From the NCBI GenBank assembly GCA_033239125.1, contig BSWB01000001.1, positions 138,490,981 through 138,554,980 of the forward strand: a DNA stretch of 64,000 nucleotides, in the 5' to 3' direction. Positions 11,144 to 23,125 of the stretch are shown piece by piece. Both the position numbers and the translations under genes were made by a program. The notes below the pieces were generated by a model that was not told the origin of the DNA, made no database searches, and was given only the letters and a program-made list of their open reading frames with translations. Origin of the DNA: Fagopyrum homotropicum. Lineage: Eukaryota > Streptophyta > Magnoliopsida > Caryophyllales > Polygonaceae. How positions within the stretch are numbered: the stretch's first letter is position 1; every line of letters starts with the position of its first letter.

Positions 11144-12109
11144 GGCTGTGTTTGGCAAAGCAGAAACACTAGTGCTTGCTAGTGTTTATGCGTGTTTTTA
11201 TTTTTAACGGTTGTTTGGCAATGACAAAAACACTAGTGACTAGTGTTTCTGGGTCGGTTTTTGAAACCCTCATTTGAGCAAGGGTTTTTTCAGAAACACT
11301 AGTGCTTCACTCTGCGAATTGACTCTGTTGCCCTTAACTTTTATCCATATTTACGTTACTTTACCTGGTATTTAATGGGCTGCTCATCCCTTGCTCTCCA
11401 TCAACAGTTGCTCGTTGCTCTGCTCGTTGAAGACGACGACGAAGACGAAGCCTTCACTTCGCCTCACTCCCGGGCTGCTCGTCGAAGAAGAAGACGAAAC
11501 TAGTAGAAACCCTATCCTTCACATCGCCTCACTCCCGGGCTGCTCGTTGAAGAAGAAGATGAAACTCGTAAAAACCCTAACCTTCACATCGCCTGACTTC
11601 CGGGCTGCTCGTCCAAGAAGACGACGAAACCAGTAAAACCCTAGCCTTCAGTTACAACCTCCACCAATTCGCATTCAAAAGCCTCAATTTTTAGTTCCTG
11701 CTTTCTATTTCTCATTTCTATTAACTCATTCAAACTAATTTGAACCAGTATTGACTCCTTTAACAACTCATTTGCCAATACATTTGTTAGATTTAGCTCA
11801 AATATGATCTTATTCTTGTTGGATTTGAGTTTTTTGCGAATGTTTGAATCGAGTTTTAAGCAATATTTGATTTGCATTTTTGGCACCCTCAAACAGAGTT
11901 TGTGTTGCAGAGGAAGAAAGAGATGAAGAACAAGCTGCAAAGAAAACAGGGGCAAATTTCAAGTACGGGAAACACTAGTATATATTCTAGTCAAACCAAT
12001 CACCCGTTAGTGTTTAAAAACACTAAACACTAGTTTTTTTCGAAAACCCTTCCAAAAACACTAGTGAAGTAAAATACTAGTGTTTTTGGGTTGTATGCCA
12101 AACATAGTC
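11144..12109. mobile_element. PIF/Harbinger-type non-autonomous element
   Basis: The termini are GGCTGTGTTTGGCA on the left and, inverted, GACTATGTTTGGCA on the right, flanked by perfect TTA duplications (11141-11143 and 12110-12112). TTA target sites with this terminus are typical of PIF/Harbinger elements. The 966-bp body has many AACACTAGTG repeats near both ends, a 65-bp tandem repeat, and a 104-codon open frame on the minus strand (11641-11955) rich in K, N, E and L. I do not recognise that frame as transposase; it may be a captured fragment or chance. Confidence 0.75.
11451..11645 (+). repeat. Three tandem 65-bp units inside the Harbinger-type element
   Basis: Units start at 11451, 11516 and 11581, each beginning CCTTCAC and containing CCGGGCTGCTCGT then a GAAGAAGAAGACGAAAC-like block and AAACCCTA. 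They read like a repeated exon or leader piece (ACCCTA-CCTTCA), which suggests an expanded captured host segment. Confidence 0.7.
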
Positions 12110-12195
12110 TTAAGGTAAATCAATTGAAACTTAATCAGGAAACAAACAAATATACTTGAAAACGATTGAAGTTAACCCTAGTTTTGGCGGCGTGT

Positions 12196-13453
12196 ATGGC
12201 AACATCGAAGACGACAAATCCCCCCGCTGAATCTAAACCCAAAGGCATTGGAACGATGCCTGCAAGCGATGCTGGTGCCAGTCTCATTCTAGAAAGGAAC
12301 CCTGCCACCCCGCCCCTAGATGGAGTGGTCCAGGAGACCCAAAGTCGACCACAAGCCCCATCTTGGAGTACCATGTTGTTTGGAGAAGCAACATGGAAAT
12401 AGTTGTCAATCCGGCTTGATAACCTTGTCGAAACAGGTAAGATTACCATTGATTACCCCAAAGGCAAGGACGCTACACCTATAATCAATGTGGCGCCGGA
12501 AGTGGTTAGCGTTCTCAATGCTCCATGGAGGTTTTCCATTGTTATCAAGCTTCTAGGACGTATGATCTCCCTTCCGTCCCTTGAAAGGAACTTAAGGCAA
12601 TTGTGGAAACTAGCAGGAGGTTGGACCATTATTGATCTCCCTAATGATTACTTCCTAATCCGCTTCGAGAACGAATTGGATATGCTGAATATCCTCACAG
12701 GAGGTCCGTGGAAGTTATTTGGTCACTATTTAATGATGCAACAGTGGACCGAGTCCTTCGATCCAATGACCTCTGTTCTCAAGACTACCAGAGTTTGGGT
12801 TCGTATCTCGGGTCTCCCTTTTGCTATGTACAACATCAGCGTTCTGAAAGCTATTGCGTCGGCTATTGGAACTCCTCTCCGGATGGACGTCAATACCCTA
12901 GGGGTCTTAAGGGATCGTTATGCAAGAATATGTGTTATTGTGGATCTCATAGGACCTCTTAAGGGGGATGTCATTCTGAACGGCAAAAGACTGCTTTTAG
13001 AGTACGAGAATCTCCATACGGTCTGCTTCAGTTGTGGGTGTTATGGTCACGATGATGAACACTGTGTTTACTTAGTCAAGAACCCTTCTACAGAAGATAA
13101 ATCAGAGAACGTTTAAGATCCATGAGGCCGAAAAGGAGACAAAACCGGGTACGTTACCAACAGAAGGAATGGACCCTGCTCCTAGCATGGAGCCTGATGA
13201 GGGACACAATCCATGGATGGTTGTTCCACGTCAAAAGTCCAAAAATTCGGCTCCTAAGAGGGGCAACATCGAGCAACAAGATACGAAGAGGGTGATGTCC
13301 CATGCAGAAAATGGAAAAGGCACGGACCAGACAAGAGCACTAGGTTATCGGAAGGTTGTGGTCCAAGGGAACATGCATAATGGAGGAGAATCCTCTTCGG
13401 CGCCATCATCCAAGAAACGTTTCATACCTCAAAGTAAGAGTATAGAGGTCTAG
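12196..13453 (+). pseudogene. L1 LINE ORF1 (DUF4283-type nucleic-acid-binding protein)
   Basis: It starts at ATG 12196 (MATSKTTNPP). The region LRQLWKLAGGWTIIDLPNDY through ILTGGPWKLFGHYLMMQQW and TTRVWVRISGLPFAMYN is the DUF4283-like domain of plant LINE ORF1. A CCHC knuckle follows with cysteines, His and Cys in CFSCGCYGHDDEHC spacing (C-x2-C-x4-H-x4-C, about 13024-13065). An in-frame TAG at 12400-12402 and a frameshift after 13116 interrupt the frame, and the C-terminal basic region resumes at 13169. The protein would bind LINE RNA. It is non-functional as it stands. Confidence 0.85.
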
Positions 13454-13755
13454 AAGGAGGACACAAATCCTTCAGGATCAGGGATTATCAAAGACAAAGA
13501 GCCTCACAATGGGAGGCGCGATACATGGAAGGGTGGGGTTTTGACCCAATCGGTGAGAATACTTAACATATCGGTCCCTTGTGATATGGTGTTTGCAGCA
13601 AAGCTCTCAAACATCCCTGAGGTAGGATGCGATGTTGAGATGGGCATGTACCAACAGAATGAGAGAGAGAGATGGTGACTATAGAGGGAGATTCTCAAGT
13701 CTCCATGGTTCCTGATTCGCAAGTTTGAATCTTGCCCCCTTCCTTTAGTTTCCCA

Positions 13756-16700
13756 ATGATTGGAGTATTATGAAATTGTTTCGGAACGGTGAAACCGAGC
13801 TTCCAAAGATCTATGCGTTACATGTTTAGAAAACACAAGCCGCAATTTCTAGCCCTTTTCGAAACATACTGCTCAAGGATAAAGGCGGATGAGATTTGTC
13901 ATAGATTGGGATGGATCCAGGAGAGCGCATTGAAGCCGTCAGACAAAAAAGCGGTATTTGGCTACTATGGGATTCGCTCTCCATCCCTCTGAAAGTCCTG
14001 ATGAAGGAAAACCAGTTTATTCATTCATTGATTGAGAATGGTGACTCCAGTTTTAATCTTATTGTCACTTATATTGCACTAGAGCCGAGCCGTAGGGGTA
14101 ACGTTTGGGAGGAGATTTCAAATATCATCGAGGCATCCAATATCCCAACCTTCGTTGGGGGTGATATGAACGTTATCGCATGTGTAGAAGAGAGCTAGAG
14201 GGATCTTCTAGATTATCTAATCACTCCGTTAACTTCAGCAGGTGGATTAGCAGCAACCAACTCATCGATCTTGGTTACGTGGGATCACTGTTCACTTGGT
14301 CACGAGGAAAGCAGGCCCAACAACGAATTTCTAAGAGGTTAGATAGGGTGCTAGTCGACTCATCTGGAAGAGTTCGATGGCCGAATGCAGGAAGTGAGAT
14401 ATCTTCCCAAACTCTCGTCTGATCACAACCCGCTCCTTCTTTCATTGGATGACTCTATCTCAGAAAACACCAAGAGGAGGCCATTTTGCTTTCAGGCCGC
14501 TTGGTTAACACATCCGGACTTTGCTGAGCTTATTGCAGAACATGCACTGGAGTAAACTCTCGTCCCTCCCTACTGCTCTCAGGAAACTTCAGGCTATCCT
14601 TGGAAGATGGAATAAGGAAGTATTCGGTAATATTCATCAAAGGAAAGAAGCTCTCATCAAAGAACTTCAGGAGCTCCATGACGATTTGGCTATGAATCTT
14701 AATGACGCATCGCTGGATAGGGAAAGAGAGGTGGAACAGGAACTCGACAAAGTGTTAGAATAAGAGGAGCTTCTATGGTGCCAAAAATCGCGTCAATAGT
14801 GAATCAATTGCGGAGATAGGAAATTAGGAATACTTCTTTCTTTCATTTATCCACTATTATTAGGAGAAAGAAAAACAAAATCGGAGCTCTAAGGACTGAC
14901 TCGGGAGAATGGTGCCTAGATGACGAATCTCTCGAGAAACTTGCAGTTGAGTATTTCAAGCAGTTGTACGGACCAAATGACCTTCCACAGCTTGGCTCCC
15001 TTTCCAAAGGAGACTTTCCAGTCATGAACTCGGAACGAATATGCAATCTCGCACAACAGTGTACCGAACAGGAGGTCATGGAGACCGTCAAAGACATGGG
15101 ATCTCTTAAGGCACCAGGCCCGGACGGGTTCCAACCCATATTTTATCAGAAACTCTAGAACATTGTGGGTTCTTCCCTCACCAACTTTGTTAACGACTTT
15201 CTGACCTCCGGCATGCTCTCTGCTTGCATAAATGATACACTTCTGTTATTGATCGGGAAAGTTGCTTCCCCCGAGATTATTCAGCAATTCAGGCCAATTA
15301 GTCTTTGTAATGTTTCTTACAAAGTTATCACCAAGCTCCTTGCTAATAGATTGAAGCCTATGATGCGCACGATGGTCAGTCCGATGCAATCTAGCTTCAT
15401 TCCAGGTTGGTCTATCTCGGATAATATAGTGTTAGCCCAGGAAGTGATCCATTCGATGAAGATCAAGAAAGGTAGAAAAGGATGGATGGTGCTTAAGTTA
15501 GATTTGGAGAAAGCATATGACAGACTCCGATGGGAGTTTATCACGGATACACTTCAAGATCTTAATCTCCCTGAGGCTTTCATTGATCGAGTGAGCAAGT
15601 GTGTAATGACGAGCTCTATGAGTCTTCTTTGGAATTGGGGAAAAGGCGGAGAAGTTCCATATGACTCGAGGAGTGAGGCAGAGGGATCCTCTCTCTCCAT
15701 ACATCTTTGTTCTATACCTTGAACGGCTTGGGCACCTCATTGAAAAGGCGGTGCATGACGGAACCTAGAACCCCATGACCTTATCCAGAGGGGGCCCTTA
15801 TCTGTCGCATCTCTTTTTCGCTAATGATATTCTTTTATTCGCAGAAGCGTCTTGTGCACAGATGAGGGTCATGAAATCTATTCTTGATGAATTCTGTTCA
15901 GCCTCCGGACAGAAAGTGAGTTTACCGAAGTCTAGAATCTTTGTCTCTCACAACAAAAGGGGAGAATTGGAAACTCGTCTTAATTCTCTGAGCGGGATCC
16001 CCAATCCAAACCTGGGAGCATACATGGGAATCCCTCTGCTGCATGAGTCGGTCACTGCGAGTGTCTTCAATCCACTTATTGAAAGGGTTACAACACGCAT
16101 TGCCGGTTGGAAAACCAATCATTTCAGTCTTGCTAGACGGACTGCATTGGTTAAATCCGTGCTCTCAGCTATGCCTCTCTACTACATGAATACTATTCTA
16201 CTCCCGGACAGTGTTACGAGCAAATTAGATCAGATTTGCAGACGGTTCATATGGGGTAGCTCGGAAGGAAGAAAGAAGATACATTTACTGAGCTGGAATA
16301 AGGTCTGTCAACCTAGAGCGGAAGGAGGGTTGGGTATACGTAAAGCCTTTGAGATGAATCTAACAATTGTTAGCAAGTTGGGATGGAGAATGTATTTTTA
16401 GGAAGAGCAGCTATGGGCTAGGGCTCTGCTCCATAAGTACACTCGAGGAGGCTCTTCATGGCCGGCTCAGATCGTTTGGCGCCCAGGAAGTTCGTTTGTA
16501 TGGAAGGGCATAGTGAGGAGTTATAAAAAGGTGATTGCCACTCACTTGGGCTGGAGTATTAAGGATGAGAGTAGGGCAAGGTTTTGCTCTAACCCATGGT
16601 AACGCCTGAACTGCTTAAGAACTGTCAAATTCAGTTATCATCAGAGGAGCTTAACATGACAGTTAGAGAGGTGTGGAAGGAAGAAGGACAGTGGGACTGG

Positions 16701-17888
16701 AATTACCTCCAATGCCGCCTCAACAGTACCAGTTTTCTCTAGGTGATTGCTACAGGAGTTTGGGCAAGTATGGGCTCACGAGATGCGGTCCGGTGGATGC
16801 CATCGAGAGATGGTCTGTTCACTATCTCTTCAGCTTATGCACGTATAAAGGAGACAAGACCCACAATGGAGGTAAGGAGGAGCTTGTTCCAGCAAGTCTG
16901 GAAAGCCCAGACACAAGAACGGTCTCGATTCTTTCTCTGGCAACTAATGTGGGGAATTCCCCTGACAAACAATGAATGGGCTCGACGTCATATGTCTGAT
17001 TCGGCTTCTTGTGTAGCTTGTCCAGGAGTTGAGGAAACCCTCCTTCATTTACTCCGAGACTGCCCTTTTGCTCATTGCGTTTGGTCTCAGATCGTGCCCA
17101 GGGAGCTTCAGGAATCCTTATTCCTTCTTTCCTTGGATGAATGGTTCTTTGTGAATGTCAGTACTGGAATGATCCCTTCCATCAAAAAAATCTGGCGTGA
17201 TTTCTTAGCGATTATTGTCTTGTGGTTATGACGATGGAGAAACGCAAGAGTTTTTGAAGAAGAAAAAGTTGCGAGAGACAAGGTGAGCTTCCTCCTCCAC
17301 TGTTATGATGAACAAGTTGATGCAAGATTGAAAAGGGTAGGTCATGTTTACCCCATGAAACAAGTTAGATTTATCCATTGGTCCAAACCGAAATTGGGAT
17401 GGGCCAAGATAAATTCGGACAACGCTGTTAGAGGTGACCAAGACATAGCAGCAGTTGGAGCTATAGTCCGGAACGACAAAGGGGATTCGGTCTAAGGAGT
17501 TTCAATTAACCTTGGGATATGCTCAGTGACAACGGCCGAGCTCTGGGGTGTAATCCACGGTATCGAGTTGGCTTGGGAGCTAGGGTTCCGGAAAGTGGAG
17601 ATTGAATTTGATTCCATGACAGTGAAGACGCTCATTGATAAGGGGGTGAGTCCGGCTCACCCATTATCAAGCCTGGTATTATGGTGTCAAGGCTTACTCA
17701 TCCGGAACTGGGATACTAGTTTCGGCCATATTCATCGGGAAGGCAATAGAGTTGCAGATTCTATGGCAAATCTAGCGTTTTCCTTAGATTTTGGGGTTCA
17801 TCGTTTAGTCGAGCCCCCGCTTTGTATTCACCCTTTACTTTTGGAGGATTTGAGGGGAGTTGCCCTTCCTCGCTTGACTCGTTTGTAA
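13756..17888 (+). pseudogene. L1 LINE ORF2 (endonuclease, reverse transcriptase, RNase H)
   Basis: The likely start is ATG 13756, with a TGA soon after where relatives have Trp before NC. Endonuclease pieces include FLALFET and, in another frame, IPTFVGGDMNVIA (about 14148) and RLDRVLVDS. RT pieces include LKAPGPDGFQPIFYQKL (about 15105), FRPISLCNVSYKVITKLLAN, LKLDLEKAYDRLRWEF and, at about 15811-15825, LFFAND, where the catalytic ADD is AND. A zf-RVT segment has CVACPGVEETLLHLLRDCPF (about 17010). RNase H has TAELWGVIHGIELAWE, IEFDSM and HREGNRVADSMANLA, retaining its acidic residues. At least six frameshifts or stops are present. Confidence 0.88.
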
Positions 17889-17969
17889 GTCTTGTTTTGC
17901 AATATTAAGCGCCCTTGCGCAGGAGCACTTGCTCCTCTTCATCAAAAAAAAAATCAGGAAACAAACAAA

Positions 17970-18426
17970 AAAGTCAAACTTGTATGCCAACGAGGTAGTT
18001 TGCTTCATATTGCAACCGGAAAACCCAACAATCGGAGGCAGAGATCTTTCGGAGAGAATTGATCAACAACCCGACGGCCAAGTCGGTGACCTCGTTAGAT
18101 AAAACCTGAAAGGAATGGCAATTGAGATACCTCGGTGGTGGCACTCTAGGAGGTCGAGGTAGTCAACACCAACGCTCGTCGTGATGATGAGTTGGTGGGA
18201 AGGAAGAAAGTGGAGGATTACATTTTTTATAATTACGAAACTCGTAGTTTGAAACTGCGGGTTCTTTGTAAACTAAAATTGTGCAGAAACTCGTAGTTTG
18301 TAACTGCGAATTTCGTAATTAAAAAAATGGAACCCTTAATTTTAAACTATTGATTATTCATATAAATTCGTAGTTTAAAACAATAGATCCGTTCCGAGCC
18401 TAGGATCCTTTCTATTATGAGTATTA
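17970..18426. other. Unassigned flank with a small inverted repeat
   Basis: This is the continuation of the site into which the L1 inserted. No gene is visible. A 107-bp inverted-repeat unit (18222-18328) has arms ending in AATTACGAAA and TTTCGTAATT and two direct copies of ACTCGTAGTTTG; it may be a tiny MITE remnant. Confidence 0.45.
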
Positions 18427-19484
18427 GGGGGTGTATTCAATCTAGATTTTGGCTGATTTTTAATAATCCATAGAATTTGGTGATTTTGTTGGATATTTTA
18501 ATTCTATATAGAGTTAATACAAATTTTCTTAGATTCCGTTGGATATTTTCAAAGATTTTGACATCTTAAAATCAGATCATCCATATCAAAATGATTCAAA
18601 ATAGTGGTCTCACTCATTTCTCATATCCTCAGTAATCTTGATAGTCCAATACCCTATGCCTAATGTACCTAATATTCCTTATTTCTTCGGTATCTATACC
18701 AAACAGTTAAGCTTGTAATTATGGATGTAGAAATAGGTGTTTAGATGAGGCCAAGATTTTCTCGTTTGAAATCCCTCAATTATGGCACTTTGACATCAAT
18801 TGTTGTTTAAGTTATTTTGGTGTTATGAATGCAGAACATAGGTGTTGACGAGGCAAAGATTTCTTCAATCCTTTTTGCAATCAAATTTGAATTTATTTAT
18901 AAAATCTCTTTCTTTTATGTTTTGACAACGTTGGATTATATTCGAGATTGAGATCGAAGGTTGGAGGGAGAAAATGGTGGTAAGTGGGAAATTAGGGGAG
19001 GGAAGGCAAATCAGTAAACAAACTATTCTAGTGAAAAAGCAATTCTAGGCATGACACATGATGGAAAACAATCAACATGGCACAAACGGGCAAGAAAACA
19101 ATCAACATGACGAAAAACACGAGAAAGAACTAACCTCCGATGATGCACCGAGCCCAAGCACTCGAAAACGCTCGAGAACGTTGATTGGGCCGTTAGGGTT
19201 CTTTTGTGTTGTAGTTTGGCGTGAAAATCTTATGTGATGGGAGAAGACTTCTTTAGGATTTAGGTATTTATATAAGTAATAAAAAAAGTCCTACAAAATC
19301 CATGAAATAATAGACTCATTTAAAATCAACAAACTTTTAAATACCGTAGGAATTTTATGGAATATTTAAAATCCTAATTGAATACCAAAAGATTTATATG
19401 GAATTTTAAAAAATCTATATTGAATAACCATAGACTTTTAAAGTCCAAAAAATTCCGGTAAAATCTAGATTGAAAACACCCCTT
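18427..19484. mobile_element. Longer Tourist-like MITE relative
   Basis: The left end GGGGGTGTATTCAATCTAG and the inverted right end GGGGTGTTTTCAATCTAG match closely (22 of 23 over GGGGTGT and following bases). TTA precedes the left end and a T-rich TTTTA follows the right. The terminal 150-200 bp align with the 368-bp MITE at 6917, but the centre carries about 690 bp of extra sequence with no recognised coding capacity, so the short copy may be a deletion derivative. Confidence 0.7.
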
Positions 19485-20603
19485 TTAGTTTTTTCCCTAC
19501 CTAATATGAGCAATATTTTCTCTATCTGCCTAAAAAATATTGAGAAAATTGGTGGAATAAGGCGTATTTTGTTTAGTGTAGACTAACTAGGCCCCTAGTA
19601 TTATTCAATTAAAAAAATAAAGCTAAATTAAAGAGTTAATGAGATAATTAAGGGAGGTGGTTAGACGGTTTAATAATATTCGCATTAAAAAGCTACCATA
19701 AATTTTGAAACTGGTTTTAAAAAAAGAAAATAAATAAGAGAGATTCTCGCAATCTCTGTGAGAGGCTACTTTCCGTCAATCATAGTCACATTCCCGAGTT
19801 CTAAGCGCCAGTAGGTTTCCTCTCATTTACATTCCCATTGAAGGCGATTCAAGGCCTCGTCTCTCTCCACTCGATTTCGTCTCTTTTTCCATCTCCATTG
19901 AAGCCGATTCAAGTTCTCGTCTCTATCCCGCTCCATTGAAGGATATTAAAGGTCTATTATCGTCTTCTCTGACTAGCAAGCAAGTAAGTTTTCTACCTCG
20001 GTTTTAGGTTTCTTTCAACTTATTACTTGTTTATATACCCGATTCGACCAAATCACACATTTGTTCCTGATTCATGAAACGAACAGAGTATTCAATCTTT
20101 ATATACAATCAATGGAGTTTATTTGCTATTAGAGACAAAAAATTTCGAAATATGTATAAAACTCATACAAGAAAAGAGTATTAATCTTCAAAATAAATCA
20201 AAATTGTAGCCGTATGTAGTGATTATGTCTAATATGTGCAAGATTAGTACTCGAGGAAGCATGTATTTGGAAATCCATATGAATGATGATGCTTCATGTT
20301 CGTTAAATTGTTCTTAATACTATCATATATGTACATACTACTTAGGGATTTTTGTTGTATACAAATCGGATGTATGATTATGTCAATATCCACAACTGTC
20401 AATGATTCAAAATCAAAAATCATACATATATAATACATATGAAACAATGAAAGGTTGTGTACATGTGAACTTTTGAATATTAGTACAATGCCACTTGATG
20501 TATTATATGACAAATTATTAACCAAATATGTAGGTAAGGATTAATAATGTTCCATATCACTTTAGACATTTTCATACATTTCATGCATTGTGATATTACA
20601 TAT
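19485..20603 (+). other. Host sequence with gene-leader character, no coding exon recognised
   Basis: Around 19790-19985 the sequence is CT-rich with three degenerate copies of a roughly 55-65 bp unit (CCATTGAAGGCGATTCAAGG, CCATTGAAGCCGATTCAAGT, CCATTGAAGGATATTAAAGG). It is followed by a donor-like AGCAAGCAAGTAAGT. This looks like a 5' untranslated exon and intron start. Downstream to 20603 is AT-rich with TATATGTACATA-like stretches. Element B then inserts. No protein-coding exon could be supported. Confidence 0.35.
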
Positions 20604-22118
20604 TGATAGGTGATGGAATCACTATCATTTATGTTAGTTTTTAGAGTCTTTTTTATTACATTAGTGTCGGTTTATGCTACTAACTCCTTGGTCCAGAAGA
20701 AGAACACTAAAAGAAGATAAAGGAGTTATAACCGCTTAGGAGTTGAAGACCATTCACGAAGCAAAGCTTCTGTTGCCTCACCGCCCCCGCGGAGCAGTGT
20801 CACCACCCCTACGGGTGACACCATACTCCGGAGCGCAGCCTGCGCCTTCGCCAGCGCCAGAACGAAGATTGTCACCGTGCGTTGCGCCACTCCCTGGTGC
20901 CCCTGCGGTGACTTATCCGGAAGAAGCGAAGACCGGCGCCCCTGCGCCTCTACCTGAGTCTCACCTTGCGAAGCTGTGAAGCTGAATAGTCAGTGTCACT
21001 GCCCCTGCGTTGACACTGAGCCGCCCCTGCGGCTCAGCATCTGAAGCGACAGAAAGATGAAGAGTCAGACGTTTGAAGATCATTAATGATCCGCCCCTGC
21101 GGAACTGCTAGGCCGCCCCTGCGGCTACGAAGAAGATCAAATGTTTTCACCTGTACCGCCCCTGCGGATCTGAAGGCCGCCCCTGCGGTTCAACAACAAA
21201 GACTTTACTCCTGCTGTTTACACCACCTTTATGGCATCAAAGGTGGCTGTTTTGGCCGGCCATTTACTCCTATTTAGTGCCATTTGTAGTATAAATAGAC
21301 CCATGGTTGATTGCTAGAAGCATCCAATTTTAGATCTATCATTTTCCTTTGTAATTCTCTCTTGCTACCTTGGTAATGAGTTGCTAGTTCCCTTGCTACA
21401 TTGGGTTGGTTTGAAGCTGCATTATTACTTTGGTTGTAAGTCCTTTCTAATATAAGTTTTTATTCAGTAATACTTTGTGTTTCCTTGATCTTCATCGTCT
21501 AATTGCATGTTTTATTATCACTTAAGATTGATCAACTTAGATTCTAAAGTACATGCAAAGAACTAGGATTAATAGATTCCGGGTTCGGGTCTTTAATCTA
21601 GTAGTAAACTTTAAGTAATAACGGGTTGTAATTGTTTAAAGAAAAGGAACACAAATATAAAGATAAGTTTAACGGTTTTAATCTTTTCTTTATATCCCTT
21701 AGTCTTTATTTGAAATCTAACTTGTGAATTGTTCTTGTAGGTTTACGGAACACTAACTTGTTAAGTTGTGTTGATGCCGGTTGGCTCAACACATATATAT
21801 GATCGAGACGGGAGATTACTTGAAAACTTGAAAAAAGGAACTCACCAAAGTAGTAATCGCATGCTAAGAATCAACCTAGTGTAGATTCACCCATCATCAT
21901 CTTACTCGTTGTATTACTTGCTTTCTAGTTTTGTGTGCATCAATTCATCCAAACCCCCCCCCCCCTTGTTACTTGGTTCTATAATCAATAATTGAAATTA
22001 ATAAAATAACCAAACTCTCTTGGGTTCGACCCTTACTTAACCACTATACTTGTTCTAGTGTTGAGTTCGGAAATTACTTTGAAAGGATATAAACGACCTA
22101 AGGATATATCCTTGTTCA
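20604..22118 (+). repeat. Element B 5' LTR
   Basis: 1515 bp, TGATAGG to TTGTTCA. It contains at least ten GC-rich micro-hairpin motifs between 20775 and 21200, for example a perfect 9-bp stem CTGAGCCGC with loop CCCT at 21016-21037. The 3' part is AT-rich and ends beside the primer site. Confidence 0.93.
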
Positions 22119-22123
22119 AATTT

Positions 22124-22140
22124 TGGCGCCGTTGCCGGGA
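22124..22140 (+). other. Element B primer-binding site (tRNA-Asp)
   Basis: TGGCGCCGTTGCCGGGA begins 5 bp after the LTR. It is complementary to the 3' end of plant tRNA-Asp, the primer used by Athila elements. Confidence 0.85.
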
Positions 22141-22199
22141 AGTTTAGTTTTATTTTTATTTCATTCTTTATTATTGATTATTTGGTTTGGACCATTTTT

Positions 22200-23098
22200 A
22201 TGGTTCAAACCCGTGCTATTAACTCCGGCTTTGTTTTCTTTGATCCAGAAATTGAGAGGACACACATCCGGCGACGTAGACAACAACAACAAGAAATGGC
22301 TAAGCGTACTCATTGTCAACTCACTCAGCCGACTTTGGCTCAACACCCTCTTGCGGTTACTATACCCGCATTAGGAGAAGGAATCAACTTCGAACTCAAG
22401 CCGGGTCTCATTCACTTGCTCCCATCTTTCCATGGGTTAAGTGGTGAAGACCCTATCAAACACCTTTGGAAGTTCCATACCGTGTGTATGAGCATGAAGC
22501 CAGCCAACATTACTGAAGAGCAAATCAAGATGAGGGCATTCGGCTTCACACTCAAGGATGCAGCGGATGATTGGTATTACCACCTTCCATCCGAGAGCAT
22601 CGACACTTGGGAGAATCTCCACAAGGCGTTTTTGGAGAAGTACTTCCCAGCCAAGAAGGCCAATAGCTTGAAGAAAGCTATAAGCAACATCGAGCAAGAG
22701 GCCGATGAGACTCTTTATGAGTACTTTGAGCGGTTCGCACGCCTCCGATCCAGCTGCCCTTTCCATGGATATTCAACTCAGGATCTAGTCTTGTACTTGT
22801 ACAATGGCTTGCTTGACACCGAAAGGAGGATCGTCGATGCGGCTTGTGGAGGTAACGTTCTTAACTCTACCCCTGACCTTGCTTTTGAAAAGATACAGAA
22901 ACTAGCGGAAGGAGCCCGAAACTTTGGAAGGACTTCCTCCAAAAGAGGTGTTAATGCTATGAATTCCGGGAAGAGTGAGATCTCCAATGAGCTTGCGGAA
23001 CTAAGGAAATGGTGAAGAGATTAACACTTATGGGAACCCCACAACAGCTAAAGGCATGTGGAGTTTGTGCTGACCCATATCACCCAACAGACATGTGT
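22200..23098 (+). pseudogene. Element B gag (capsid and zinc knuckle)
   Basis: It starts at ATG 22200 (MVQTRA, the usual Athila-type start). The retrotransposon gag domain runs through LIHLLPSFHGLSGEDPIKHL, AFGFTLKDAADDWYYHLP, WENLHKAFLEKYFPAKKA and DETLYEYFERFARL. A frameshift near 23000 is followed by the knuckle CGVCADPYHPTDMC (C-x2-C-x4-H-x4-C, 23057-23098), then a TAA where the sister element D has Gln. Gag would form the particle and bind element RNA. Confidence 0.85.
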
Positions 23099-23125
23099 CC
23101 CTAAGTCCAGGATGACGATACAGAG

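Larger units (their letters stand above)
12151..17951 (+). mobile_element. Full-length L1-type LINE with 18-bp target duplication
   Basis: The element lies between two identical copies of AATCAGGAAACAAACAAA (12133-12150 and 17952-17969) and ends in a short A-run after CATC. The 18-bp duplication and poly(A) end fit target-primed reverse transcription, so the boundaries are firm. It contains an ORF1 with zinc knuckle and an ORF2 with endonuclease, reverse transcriptase, zf-RVT and RNase H parts, the layout of plant L1 LINEs with an added RNase H. Both ORFs are broken. Confidence 0.92.

Noticed and set aside
13911..14198. Independent gene for the endonuclease-like frame
   Set aside because: It is a frameshifted part of L1 ORF2, bounded by the same 18-bp target duplication.
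20743..20979. Open frame in the B LTR reading RPRGAVSPPLR (and its copy at 30627)
   Set aside because: It is the translation of GC hairpin repeats inside an LTR; it lacks a domain and is not placed as a gene.
20775..21200. CRISPR-like array of short repeats
   Set aside because: Repeat spacing is irregular, units are inverted-symmetric, the sequence is plant LTR, and no cas genes exist.
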